From assembly GCF_035582795.1 (NCBI RefSeq), contig NC_134373.1, forward strand, positions 34,318,501-34,382,500: 64,000 nt of DNA, written 5' to 3'. Origin of the DNA: Mycteria americana. Its lineage: Eukaryota; Chordata; Aves; Ciconiiformes; Ciconiidae. How positions within the stretch are numbered: the first letter of the stretch is position 1; each line of letters opens with the position of its first letter. Positions 39,992 through 51,300 of the stretch are shown in pieces. A program made the translations under genes and the position numbers. The notes under the pieces were generated by a model. The model had not been told where the DNA came from and did no database searches. It was given only the letters and a program-made list of their open reading frames with translations.

Positions 39992-40558
39992 AAATCATAG
40001 AATCGTAGAATCATTAAGGTTGGAAAAGACCTTTAAGATCACCTGGTCCAACCGTCAACCCAACACCTCCATGCCTACTAAACCATGTCCTGAAATGCCA
40101 CATCTACACGTTTTTTGAACTCCTCCAGGGATGGTGACCACCACCTCTCTGGGAAGCCCCTTCCAATGCTTGACAACCCTTTCAGTGAAGAAATTGTTCC
40201 TAACATCCAATCTAAACCTCCCCTGACGCAACTTGAGGCCATTTCCTCTCGTCCTATCGCTTGTTACCTGGGAGAAGAGACCAACACCCACCTCTCTACA
40301 ACCTCCTTTCAGGTAGTTGTAGAGAGTGATAAGGTCTCCCCTCAGCCTCCTTTTCTCCAGGCTAAACAACCCCAGCTCCCTCAGCCGCTCCTCATCAGAC
40401 TTGTGCTCCAGACCCTTCACCAGCTTCGTTGCCCTTCTCTGGACACGCTCCAGCACCTCAATGTCTCTCTTGTAGTGGGGGGCCCAAAACTGAACACGGT
40501 ATTCGAGGTGCGGCCTCACCAGTGCCAAGTACAGGGGCACAATCACTTCTCTAGTGAG
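39992..40558 (-). mobile_element. CR1 LINE 3' fragment, 5'-truncated
   Basis: Reading the minus strand from about 40558, the frame [20 protein letters not shown], then [38 protein letters not shown] and [18 protein letters not shown], is the C-terminal end of CR1 ORF2. It is followed by the CR1 3' UTR and the octamer end (ATCATAGAATCGTAGAATCAT on the plus strand, about 39996-40014). The frame is disturbed near its end ([12 protein letters not shown]). The insertion lies about 390 bp past the CCDC93 poly(A) site. Confidence 0.92.
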
Positions 40559-42885
40559 GAGAAGTGTAGGCATTTGTTAAGCCTTGCATAAGGAGATTGT
40601 TGACGTTCTGTCCAGGTAAAATGCAGTGAGCTACCAGAACCATGGTATCCTAGGTTCAATGTGATGTACCTTCCCATAAGTGAGACTGTGTGTTTGGAAC
40701 AACCTGAAACATTTTTCCTGTGCCTTCAGTACAAACAGAAAGAAAACCCTTCTGCTGAGCCAGCTTGTACCTTACTCCCCCACACCAGTTAGTGACTGAA
40801 CATATACAGGCTGCTCCGCTTGTGTGTATTCAAAGTCAGTCTGCCTAGAGCTAGTGAAATAACGAAGGCAAAATTGAAGGAACTCTGAATGTAAAGAAGG
40901 AAATCTGCATTGAGTGCTACTTGCAGGCTTTCCCTAGTCAGCTTTGATATCAGGAGACATTATTTATGTCTACAAACTTTGCCCTCTATAAAAATAGTAA
41001 TTCTCTCTCTTTCTAATTTGTAAATGGAGTAATTTAACTTTGGCACCAAGATAACCTGTTTGTGAATTCAAACTGACATATTTGCTTACCATGCACTTCT
41101 AACAAAATAACTTGAATGGACATTTCAATTTGGGTTTTACAATTTTCATCAAAATTGCTTTAGTATCAAGTAAAATTTCCTAGGTAGGGTAAGTAATGAA
41201 CTTCTGTGTAGAATAAATGATGTGATTATTTGTTCAGTATAACATTAAACTTCATGCTTACCTGTTACAAACTCAGTAACCTGGAAACTTCAACATGGAA
41301 TATAAAAACATTGGAACCATTGCTCTGGCTAGGAGCTAGTGATTTTGACTAAGATATAAATCTAGGGTTTGTGAAGATCCAGTTGTTGCTCATAGAAAAT
41401 AAATTCAGTCCAGATTAGAACTTAATGTAACAAGTCAATTTCTTTCTACAACAGATCAAAATCCAGGGCAGATGGACGCTATCTTTGCTTTCAGATCCCG
41501 GTGTGAAAATGAGAGGGAAGAGGCTGGAGAGGTATGGAAAAAGCTACATCAGCTGCTCCTTGCTGTCTGTCGCAGGCTGTGTATGTTGGGGGTACCATTT
41601 CTTCTGATACTGAGGAGGAATCAAAATGAAAGAGGCCCTTCTTCTAATGGCCTGCTTAACTTGGTGACTGCCAGGCGTAACCATTACATCAGCCTGTCCC
41701 GGTCAGTTTTAGTGTGGAGGAACAAGTACACATCATGCCACGGCTACTCGTGGGAAGGTGATTTTTGGGAACCGTATCCAAGATGCTTTGACACTATAAA
41801 CATGACAATCCTGCAAAACAGAAACAACTGAGTTAATTTTGGCTTCCAGTAAAATGATGACAGCTATTTGTCAAAGTGAAGGGCGGTGTCAGGAGGTAAC
41901 TTCTAAGTGGAGTTTTCAAAGGAAGGAGGGCAGTGCTTTAAAGTGTTATTTTCCTTTAAGTCAATAAGCTTTAATGTGTACCATGACTGTGCTGGAGATT
42001 TAAGGTCTTTTTGCATAATTATTACATTAATTTTTTCATCTATGGAATTAAAAATATTTTTAATGCCCCCAGTTTGGTGATTGGAGCTGTGCAGCTGAGG
42101 CACGAAATTGTGAGAGTGTATATGCATGTACGCAAAGGACTACAGAAACCTATAGCAAGCAGAATGTATCTTAATTCTCTCTTTCAGCTGGTTGGGAGGG
42201 AGGACCTAAGAGTTTCTCAGAATTTTCCATCAGTATTGCTGGATTTCTTTGACTGTTTAAAGAGAAGGATCTCGTCCTGAATTCATTTGATGTTAGCAGG
42301 CTTGCAAAATATTTACCAGACTTGCAGCAAAACTTCTTTTCTTATTTGATAGAGCCTGCTCAGAGCTTTAATTTGCATTTCAAAAAATTTAATTATTTTG
42401 GTATGCTGATGAATAAACTGCTGCAAAGAAAGTCCGCTCTTTGTTTCAGAAGCTGACAGTCTCTGAACTTAAGGCATACACTTACCTTTCAGACCGTGAC
42501 AGCTTTCTTTAAATAGTGCACTTGTAAAATACCTTTTGAGAGTGAAATCAGTGACATACACCTAATCCAAGCATGACAAAATCCAGACAATCTTTTTGTT
42601 ACAGTGTATCAAAACGAATGCAGCACTGCACCAAGTCACTATTGATTTGAACAAAAGAAAATCTTGGAAGGCAAGTTAAAATATGACCAATATTTTCTTT
42701 AAGGTTTCTTCCCTTCTTCCTCTTTATTTCATGAAAAATCCGCTTATTGAAGTGTGACCTTAGTGTGTACATTTCTGAACCAAAGAGCATTTGATGGGGG
42801 AGAAGTGTGTGACATGCAAAAGCATTTTATTGTGTGACAAAGTAGCACGTTGTACTCCTTATTCTCCGGAGACACTATGGCACAG

Positions 42886-43084
42886 GTATACCCTATATAT
42901 AGCAAAATGTATATGTATATATAATAATATATGTATATGTAATATACATATATACATATATATAAATATAAACACATATATAAATATAAATACATAAATA
43001 TATACATATATACATACATAATAAAATATGTATATATAATATATAAAGTATATATAATATATGTATACCTTATATATAGCAAAA
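42886..43084. repeat. TA-rich minisatellite with direct-repeat edges
   Basis: About 200 bp composed almost entirely of TATA/TACA-type units. The 22-base edges at 42886-42907 and 43063-43084 (GTATACC-C/T-TATATATAGCAAAA) differ at one position and are 177 bp apart. The long minus-strand Tyr/Ile-rich open frame over it is a composition artefact. Confidence 0.85.
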
Positions 43085-46000
43085 CTTTAAAGAAATTTCT
43101 TTCGAAACATAAAATTACTTGCATGAGAGACAAGGTATTACTTCTTTCAGGTCCCACTTTGTATAGCTGCTGGTACTCACACAAACAGACAGCTGGAGAA
43201 TTGTGATCTGCTGGTACACCCGCTGCCTTAGCGCCAGCTTGGCTAAATTAGGCATGTAAGCAGGGCACACGTACAAGGCGATACACAAGTCTTACTCGTT
43301 TGGGTGGTGGGTGACATACTCTTAGAACAGTCTTTTATCTAAAAAAAGAATTTATGAACACAAGCCTGTTTACTCACGCAGTGCCTACACAGCCGTGGCT
43401 GCCGCCTATGGCTGGCGTCAGAGCTACTAAGGCTCTGGTCCCTGGAGCTCGAGGCAGGCGCTGCCTCGTTACCCAGCTCTTCGGGCAGGGTTGGTGGCCG
43501 CTTCGCACCCAGCAGCATGTTCCCGTTGTCAGCTGCTGCTTACACCTGGTTTCTTGGTGACTGTGGTGTAGACTAGCTTACGAGGTACTGCTCACAGGGG
43601 TTTGTCAGCGTGTATCCTCGGGGCCAAACCATCTCTTTTTGCATCAATCTTCATTTAGGAAGGGCTTGGGAATTCTCATGTAAAACAGCTATTTAGAAGC
43701 AGAGACTGAAGTACGGTTGAAAGATCAGGAGCTCCTGGGTACAATAACAAATTACTGAAGAGCTTTCATTGTGGAAGCTGTAGCACGGGTGTGGGTTTCA
43801 TGGAGTGAGGAGGAGCACAGAAAGTTATTAGCATTTTCTGTTCACATTCGTCTTCCAAATCTCTTCGATTTCTGCACAATCTGTGGATTCCACCAGCACA
43901 ACAAACTGAGGCCTTAATTTCAAGATAGCTGCAGGGTTCTCGGAGCCTTGCTGCAGGACACAGCAATGCCTTTCTGCTGAGCAGTAGTCTCCAGTGAGTT
44001 TTTCTAGGGCAGATTCAGTGTCGGGAAATAAAACTAGTAGTCCACTATATACAAGCAGAGATGCCTGGTGCACACCAAAATTAGCAACTTCTATTTGAGG
44101 AAATAAATGACCGTATGTCTAAGCATTGCCAAATGATGTTTCTTCAGAATAGCTGATTCTTTTTTTTTTCCCTATTTGGATATTCAAGATACTGTATCAT
44201 TTATCTCAGTTCACATGGGAGTTGTATTTTCCATATTTTCTTTGGTCCATCTTGAAGCCAAGGATACCAACACAGCAATAATGTAAGATCTAAACTCTGA
44301 TGTTTGAAGTGCCCGAAAGAGGAATGCTTGCATGCCTGATTTTACTCTTTCCTCTTTTTTCAATTAAAATAAAGTTGCAAGTTTTAATAATGAGAGTAAT
44401 TAATCACAGCAATAAAGTACCAAGGGAAGTACAAAATTATCCACAGTTCCAACATTTTTTAATCAAGGTTGATGACTATCCAACAGTTATGCTCCCATTG
44501 CACCAAGTTATGGGTTTAGCACAGAAATCCGTGGGTAAGAGGCGGTGCTCGCTGTGCAGAAGGCCAGGGGATGGTGATGCCTTTTCTGGCTTTAAGCGGG
44601 AAGCAGCGTCCAGCAGGGTAGGCCATAACCCCAGATAACGTACGTATTTCCCCCACACTAAGCTCAGATTCCATGTGATTAAAATCCAGGATTTTAAATG
44701 CTGAATATGAGCCGCTGCTCTTCTAAATGCAGACATGCACAGAGCCAGTGTGGGAAGCTGATTTTGTTAAGAGCTTTCTAAAACCACTGTAGTGAAATGA
44801 AAGCTCCACTTGTTTCTCGTCTCCTCTGGGTGAATATGAAGCCAGGCTGCTTTCAGTGGAAGCCTGTCGTTCTGTAACAACTCACTGCTGTCACAGATGC
44901 TTGGGTGGGCAGAGCACTAAACCAGTTATCTTGAGAACTTCTCACAGTGAAATTACAGAGGCCCAGATTCACCTCCCGAGGAAGCTAAATTCATCTTTGA
45001 GGAGGTGGAGAGCTACATTGTGTGCTACATCAGTAGCCCTGCTACCAGTTCTCAAGCAAGCTGAAGACAGCCCTGCTGCACCTTCAGCATTTGCAGTAGT
45101 ACCAGTGCAAGTATACAGCTAGACTGAACTGCACGGTAGCCTTCTGGCTTTATGGTATTTCTCAAGTTCCAGATGCCAAGCCATGGTAAAATGTACCCCA
45201 AAATCTGTGTTGCTTCTTGGAAGGGTTCCCACACCGGAGCCTGGTGTTCCTCCAGTCAGCTGGCACTTAAAGTCGGAACAAAGCTCTCGTTGCTGCTCCT
45301 GCAGCAGCCAGAGACTGTGATGGGCCTTAACTTCAGTGCAGCAGGGCTGGTAATTAGATCTGCATGCTAGTAGCGGCTTGTCTTACAGGCACTAAAATTT
45401 GGCCAAAGCATGATCACTGGAAACTTCAGGAGTGGCCACATGCAGGAGATTTGTATGCTCTTCAACAGCCAGCTTAAGAAGACCTCTTCATTTTCTCCTT
45501 CCAGGTCATCTGTTTGGATGTTAAGGTTTTTAGAGCAGTGACTCTCTTAGATGAAAAATTCAATTCACTTAAAAAATTCATCAGTGGTTCTGAATAAGAC
45601 TGGCAGGTTTTAGTAACTTTTAGACTTTTACATATGTGTCTTCCTTTCTGGTTTAATTAAGCCTCCAAACGCTAGTTTGAACTGTAGCTGTTTGATATGC
45701 AGGCAAATTGAGATTCAGAAGGGAAAGAGTTACTTAAGCTGCCATTTAAAAGCCTGAGCCACTATCTAACATCTTTCAGAAATTCTACGTTATTAAGATT
45801 TCTTAATTCTCATTGAAATTGAGAGGAGAAGCATCCTCTGCAGGTACATACACAAGTGGCTGTGGCAGCAGACACAGCAGGTCACACTGGAATTTCACAG
45901 TACTGCAGGGTGTGAAGTCCAGCAGTGCCTGATCTCACTGCACTAGTGAGATGAGGCCAGGCAGTTCCCTTAAGGAACTGGAGGGATGTGCGCTTTGACA

Positions 46001-47539
46001 GCATTGAAATCACTTATTTAGAAAGGAGCCGGAACTTGCCTCAGTCTAAGTTGCCCATATACCTGACATTAAGCTCAAACTGACATCAGCAGGTACATGG
46101 ATTGTGTTAGGCTACACTGCCATAAACTCTGCTTTACAGTTAGGCAAGTAAAAGCTTCATCATTTTTCTGTTTTTCAGACAACGAGATACAGACGTTTGA
46201 TAATACCTCTCTGACATGGCTCTTAAGTTCATCAGTCCCTAGCAGATGGAAATACACCTACCTGCTGCTGCCTGTGAGAGACTGCCAGGATACCAAGACT
46301 TTGGTAGGAGCTTCGTGGTCAGCACTCGCGTCAATGCGATGCCCATTAGCTTGGTAACCGTCAGAGATGAGGCTGAGCACAATGCACTGCAGCGAGATCA
46401 AGATGCCAGTGGTGTATATTGCTGGAGCTGAAATTTGTGACTTTTAGTCATTCCGTGCAGTTTTGTGTTGTTTGCCTGAGGGTACACTTTGAATCAGAGT
46501 TGCTTAAGCAGCAGAAAACACAAAACTGGCAGAGAAAGGCAGCGTAAAAGGTTGAACCTCAGCTTCAAAAGGAGCTGCGATGCTGCCCAGCCCCATCGGT
46601 TTTGCCCTTACAGTACCTAAAGAAGCTTTAGGAGGAGATGGGAGACGGTGCTGGGACTCTGTGTCAGTAAAAAGCTGCCACACTAGAAATACTCAGAGAT
46701 GCTGTCAGCATCCCCCCTCAGGGAAGGGGAGGAAGTAAAACCTACTAGAGGAACAAATACAGAGAGAGAGAGAGACTTGGCAGTATGCATGGAAATACTT
46801 ATCTTTTAATTTATTTCTGTATATATTGTTGGGAGAGAGGTGTTTGTTAGATCTTGGAAAAACAATTCAGGGCTTGGTTTTGAGTGACTCTGGAGTTTTT
46901 GGAGACACTTAGACCTGTTGGCATCAATACCTTTCTTACAGTAGGAGGAAGTTGATGCAAGCTGACAAATTGTGGAATTCACTCAGGTAGGGTGATGAGC
47001 ACAACATTTATGGTGTACGGAGCCCAGACAGTGCAGTGCGGATACTCACCTACCACTGCCAAGCAGCCATGTGCTGCTGCCAGCAAACCTGGTGATTGAA
47101 TACAGCATGTTTGGTGTTTGTAACACACATGCATGCTTAGTTTTATGGTAGCATGAAATAATAATGCATACAGTCCCCCTTCACTTGAAGGTATCAGGTG
47201 CCTATCTTGAGCTCATCTGGGTTTCAGAAAACAGGGAGAGCCTGAGCCCTGCGGAGTGAGAGAGTACAATCCAGGTGAAAACTCTGCGCTAGACCCTCCT
47301 CCTGCACAAGCGGGTGCAAGCACATTCTCAGTAGCTCTGAATAATTTTACACTTGGCTTTAAAATGTCACTTAAACCCCAGCGGACATAACTGACCTGTA
47401 TTTCACCAAGACTTCCCATCAAGGACTGCTGCTTGCTAGAGAACACACAGCCCTTCAATCATACTAGGGCGTGTTTTTGAGCTGCTTAGTCATCCATTTT
47501 AATTTCACATCAATTCAACAACTGATTGAATACGGCATG

Positions 47540-47545
47540 TTTATT
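47540..47545 (-). terminator. HTR5B: Candidate HTR5B poly(A) signal
   Basis: TTTATT on the plus strand is AATAAA on the minus strand, about 475 nt after the HTR5B stop. It is the nearest canonical hexamer I noticed. The true 3' end may be further down, so the 3' UTR (47540-48020) is provisional. Confidence 0.35.
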
Positions 47546-48020
47546 CCCTTCCAAATAAAATTCAAAAATGAAGCCAGCATCCTGCCCATATCACAAACAT
47601 TCCAGTATTGTTCAATTAGCAGTTCCCACTGGTGCCTTGGCTAATGATGAGAGAGCTACAGAATGGCACCTGTAGCTGGTTAGATGAGACCAGTCCAGTT
47701 AGATTTGACAGTCATGGTATTGGACACATACAGTGTTTCGCTTGCAGACCTTAACACACGTTGATTCAAAGAGCAGACGGGAGGTATTGACTGCTTCAAT
47801 CTTCTTTGCCAAACCCTGGAGCAGCATATATGTATTTCCAAGGGGGAACTGTAAACTGTCAGTCGGTTTATATCCAAACACCTCCATCTTCTTTTTCATT
47901 GTTCCTAAATCCCCTCAAGTAGCTCTTGCGCATGAAAACTGTACATACCACAGGCATGTTTCCCTCAAGAAATCCCTGTATTATGCCATAAAGGATTCAT
48001 TTTCTCCTCTGTGTCCCCTT

Positions 48021-48353
48021 TTATCTCTGCTTTACAAAAAGGTTCTTGAAGGCATTGTTGTAATTTTTGTTAAATGCTGTATAAATGAGAGGATTAAAGA
48101 AAGAATTGGAGTAGCCAAGCCAAAGAAAGATGCTTTTCCAGACGGGTGGGATGGTGCAGGAACAGAGGGGACTTATTAATTCTGTGATGAAGAAAGGGAT
48201 CCAGCACAGTACAAAAACTCCAATTAAGATGCCAACCATCAGAGCTGCCTTTTTCTCTTTCTGTTCTCTCCATGTTTCTCCATCTGTCTGGAAAGTGATA
48301 GCTGCATGACGAGCTGTAAACACCATCTGTGGTTCATGCGAAGCTTCCTTCAC
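48021..48353 (-). CDS. HTR5B: HTR5B exon 2
   Basis: This codes residues 262-371, from [14 protein letters not shown] through TM6 ([16 protein letters not shown]), TM7 ([16 protein letters not shown]) and the tail FKNLFVKQR, with stop TAA at 48021-48023. The acceptor is TTTTGTTTTGAG before 48353. An AG six bases further on is a possible in-frame alternative. Confidence 0.94.
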   Translation of the reverse strand: MKEASHEPQMVFTARHAAITFQTDGETWREQKEKKAALMVGILIGVFVLCWIPFFITELISPLCSCTIPPVWKSIFLWLGYSNSFFNPLIYTAFNKNYNNAFKNLFVKQR

Positions 48354-51300
48354 CTCAAAACAAAAGCAAACATGGATTCTTACCAAGGCAATTTGTTTGA
48401 GTGAAGTATTACTTTTAAATGACAGCACGACATCTGTGCACCTACCACAAAAGGCCCCAACTCCGTTCCTTCCATGCTAAAAGAAAGAAAATGCCCCAGA
48501 GTGCCAAAATTACCAGACTTCTCATTATGTTGGAAAAGCTACTGAGTGTGACTGACAAACAACGCTAAATAAAGAGCAACTGATGCCATGTGTGTGGTGG
48601 GCATTCTTTTGCAGTTTATTCTACTGGATGCCTTGATACCTAGTGGGAAATCAGGTTGTTACGGAAGGCTAACAAAGGCATGTGCCTTCTGCCTATCCCT
48701 AAACTAGACTCTCCTATGCTGCTACATGACCTTTAGGGCTTCTCAGGCCCGAATCATAAATTACTTTCATTCCATTGCAGGTCCTTTGGGTAATTTCACT
48801 AAGGTATTAGAGAGGGATCTGCAACAAATGCCCGCTCATCGCCTACCAGATAAAGCTATTTTCTTCAGCCCAACTGCTTGGACGCAGAGCTCAAAATCCC
48901 ATCCCTGGTGGGTGCAGGAGCTTGGCACTACCACTTGTTCTGCAGAAGGGACAGAGCATACCCCAAAAAACTCAGCTAAATCTGCAGGAATATTTTTCCA
49001 TCAGAACCTTTTTTAATGAAAGAATTGGATTTCAATTAGAAGAAAGTTTTAAGAAATGTGTCTGATCTTTGGAAAATGCCAGTATTTCATTACCCCCCAA
49101 AAATCATAAATGCCTGAAATAAAATTGAATACTTTGGAAATATTTCAGTGGAAAGTAAACCCACCAAGAAGAGTCCCTTATGAAAGACAGAAGTCAGGTG
49201 CCTTCTGCTCTTCCTTGGCTATCTCATCACAGGCACTTCTCCCTCCTGGAGAGGGACAGAGCAGTCTATCGCACCAGCTGCAGCCTGGTCACAGTGCCAA
49301 CACAGTATATGACAATGGGAGCATAAGGATGCACCTGAAATGACGTACCCGCAGGCACTGTGCCACCATTTTGAATTAGCTTATAAAATACTCTGGTAGT
49401 ATTTTATCGAAGAAAAGCTCTGCTGGAGAAGCAGCATTTTCTGGTCCTCATTTTCTCCCTTCTGTCACCTGTCCTTTATTTCACTCAGAGCTACAGGGTA
49501 TTCTCACAAAAAGTATTCCATTGCCAGAATAAACACGATTTCAATCGGCCTTCAGTTCAAACTCTGGCTTCTACAGAAGTTACACAAGGGACTCCAGGCT
49601 GCTGACAGTGCTTCTTGTCTCCTCTCTCGCCAAGGGCAAGACATTCATCTGCGCAGTGAGTACAGCACAGTGCTCTGGGTGGCAGCAAGACTGGGGCGAA
49701 CAGGTTCTGGGCACAAGTCATTAATGTGCTTAGAGTCAAACCAGAAAAAGATACTCCCTTGTGATTTTAATCTGAAGATTAAAGTATCTGCGCGTTTAAA
49801 GTTCTTCTAGGCACTACAGTTATGAAGACAGTGCAATAAAGTAAACAGTTTAAGGATGCAACCTGAGGCTCTGAAATTTGCGTAAGTGATAATTCACAGG
49901 CACTGCAAGACTTTGACAACGCTCCAAAGATGGCTTGTTGTTAAATTAGCCACATATTCTACATGCACATGCCACCTTTGTGCAAGCTTTATAATAGATC
50001 GAGGGCCTCTATTTAATATGAGCACAGCACCTCAGAGAGGGAAGCACTGGCAATGGCTAAACAATCACTCTTCAAGATGGATATCCCTGTCTTCACCCTC
50101 AGACATCAGACATGGCTGTAGAATGTAAGAGCAGCAAATTACAGGCGCAGGCAAATAATGGAGGAAAATGAAAATCACATCTGTCCTGACAATTAAAATG
50201 GGACACCCCTCATGTAGCAAGGATCACACCATTTGTCTGCAGAAGGACTTGCTCTGCACATCTTTAATCACACTCTGCAAAAAGGGATGAATGTATGACA
50301 CGAGGACAAATTTGTGACAAGCAACCCTGAAAGATTACGTCTTAGCCCTGAGGAATAGCTACATAAGTATGCCTCTTGGGAAGAGCCATACAAAGGACTT
50401 TGTCACTAGCATCGGGCATAGTTTGGTACTATATTTAACCTTCACCTCCTACTCAAAAGATAAGAGCTTGCAGTGTGCCATCATCAAATCAGAGCCTTTT
50501 CTTTTCGGTACTTCAGGTTTTAGAAGGCTTGTGGCCGAACTGCGGAATTTACTAGTAGCGACTCTTTTATCACTTAATTACATATTGTCAGAAATTTTGA
50601 TAGAAGATACCACAGCCCTCAGGTGTTTTCCCTAATGAAGCATGCATTTACAGCCTGGTCAAGCTCCTACTGAAATCAGAAGAGTTCTCACAAACTCCAC
50701 TGATTGTTAGATCAGGCCTCTGAATACTAAACAGCAAGTGCAAATAGATCATGGTATTTTTTTTAAATTTCAGGACAGCAGTTGTCTTCCTGTGTACATA
50801 ATTTCTACTTTCTCTGTTGTCATAGCTGTTTTTTCAATTATTTTTTGACTAGTTCTGCCTGGGACTTCCGAATAAGATTGTAATAACAGTAATAATAATA
50901 AAAGTGCAAATAGCAGCTTGGTGCTTTAGGAGAAATAATGGGATCTCTCATGGAACCTTCCATTAAGTAAACTGTGTAAATATCCCTGGCAGACTGGAGA
51001 TATTTTGCTTCAATTTTCCATAAGAAATCCTTTGAAAAGGATACACAAAATGTTCTTGAAAAGGTAACTAGTATCCCTCCTCAGCAAGCTCCTTCAGCCT
51101 GTGCCTTCAACAGGACTTACACAAGCATTTAAACCTTGGAAGCTGCATGAAAGCTCAGCTTTCCATGATCATCAGCGTCTAACGCTCACCCCATACATTG
51201 TTTCCAGCTGACCAGCCGCACACGCTGTGAATGACCCGCGCTCAGTTGGCTCTCCATCAGGCTTGCCCGCCACGACACCTGCCTCTCGGGCACTCCCGGC

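Larger units (their letters stand above)
39601..47539. other. Intergenic region between CCDC93 and HTR5B 3' ends
   Basis: About 7.9 kb between two convergent genes. It holds the antisense CR1 fragment (39992-40558), a TA-rich minisatellite (42886-43084), a (GA)n run at about 46757-46772 and a small perfect hairpin at 45932-45952. The remaining open frames are short, overlap on both strands and match nothing I recognise. Confidence 0.7.

Noticed and set aside
42744..43184. 146-codon minus-strand frame rich in Tyr and Ile
   Set aside because: It is produced by the TA-rich minisatellite. No domain or non-repetitive core.
47733..48179. 148-codon plus-strand frame
   Set aside because: It lies antisense to HTR5B exon 2 and its 3' UTR. 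The coding signal is clearly on the minus strand.
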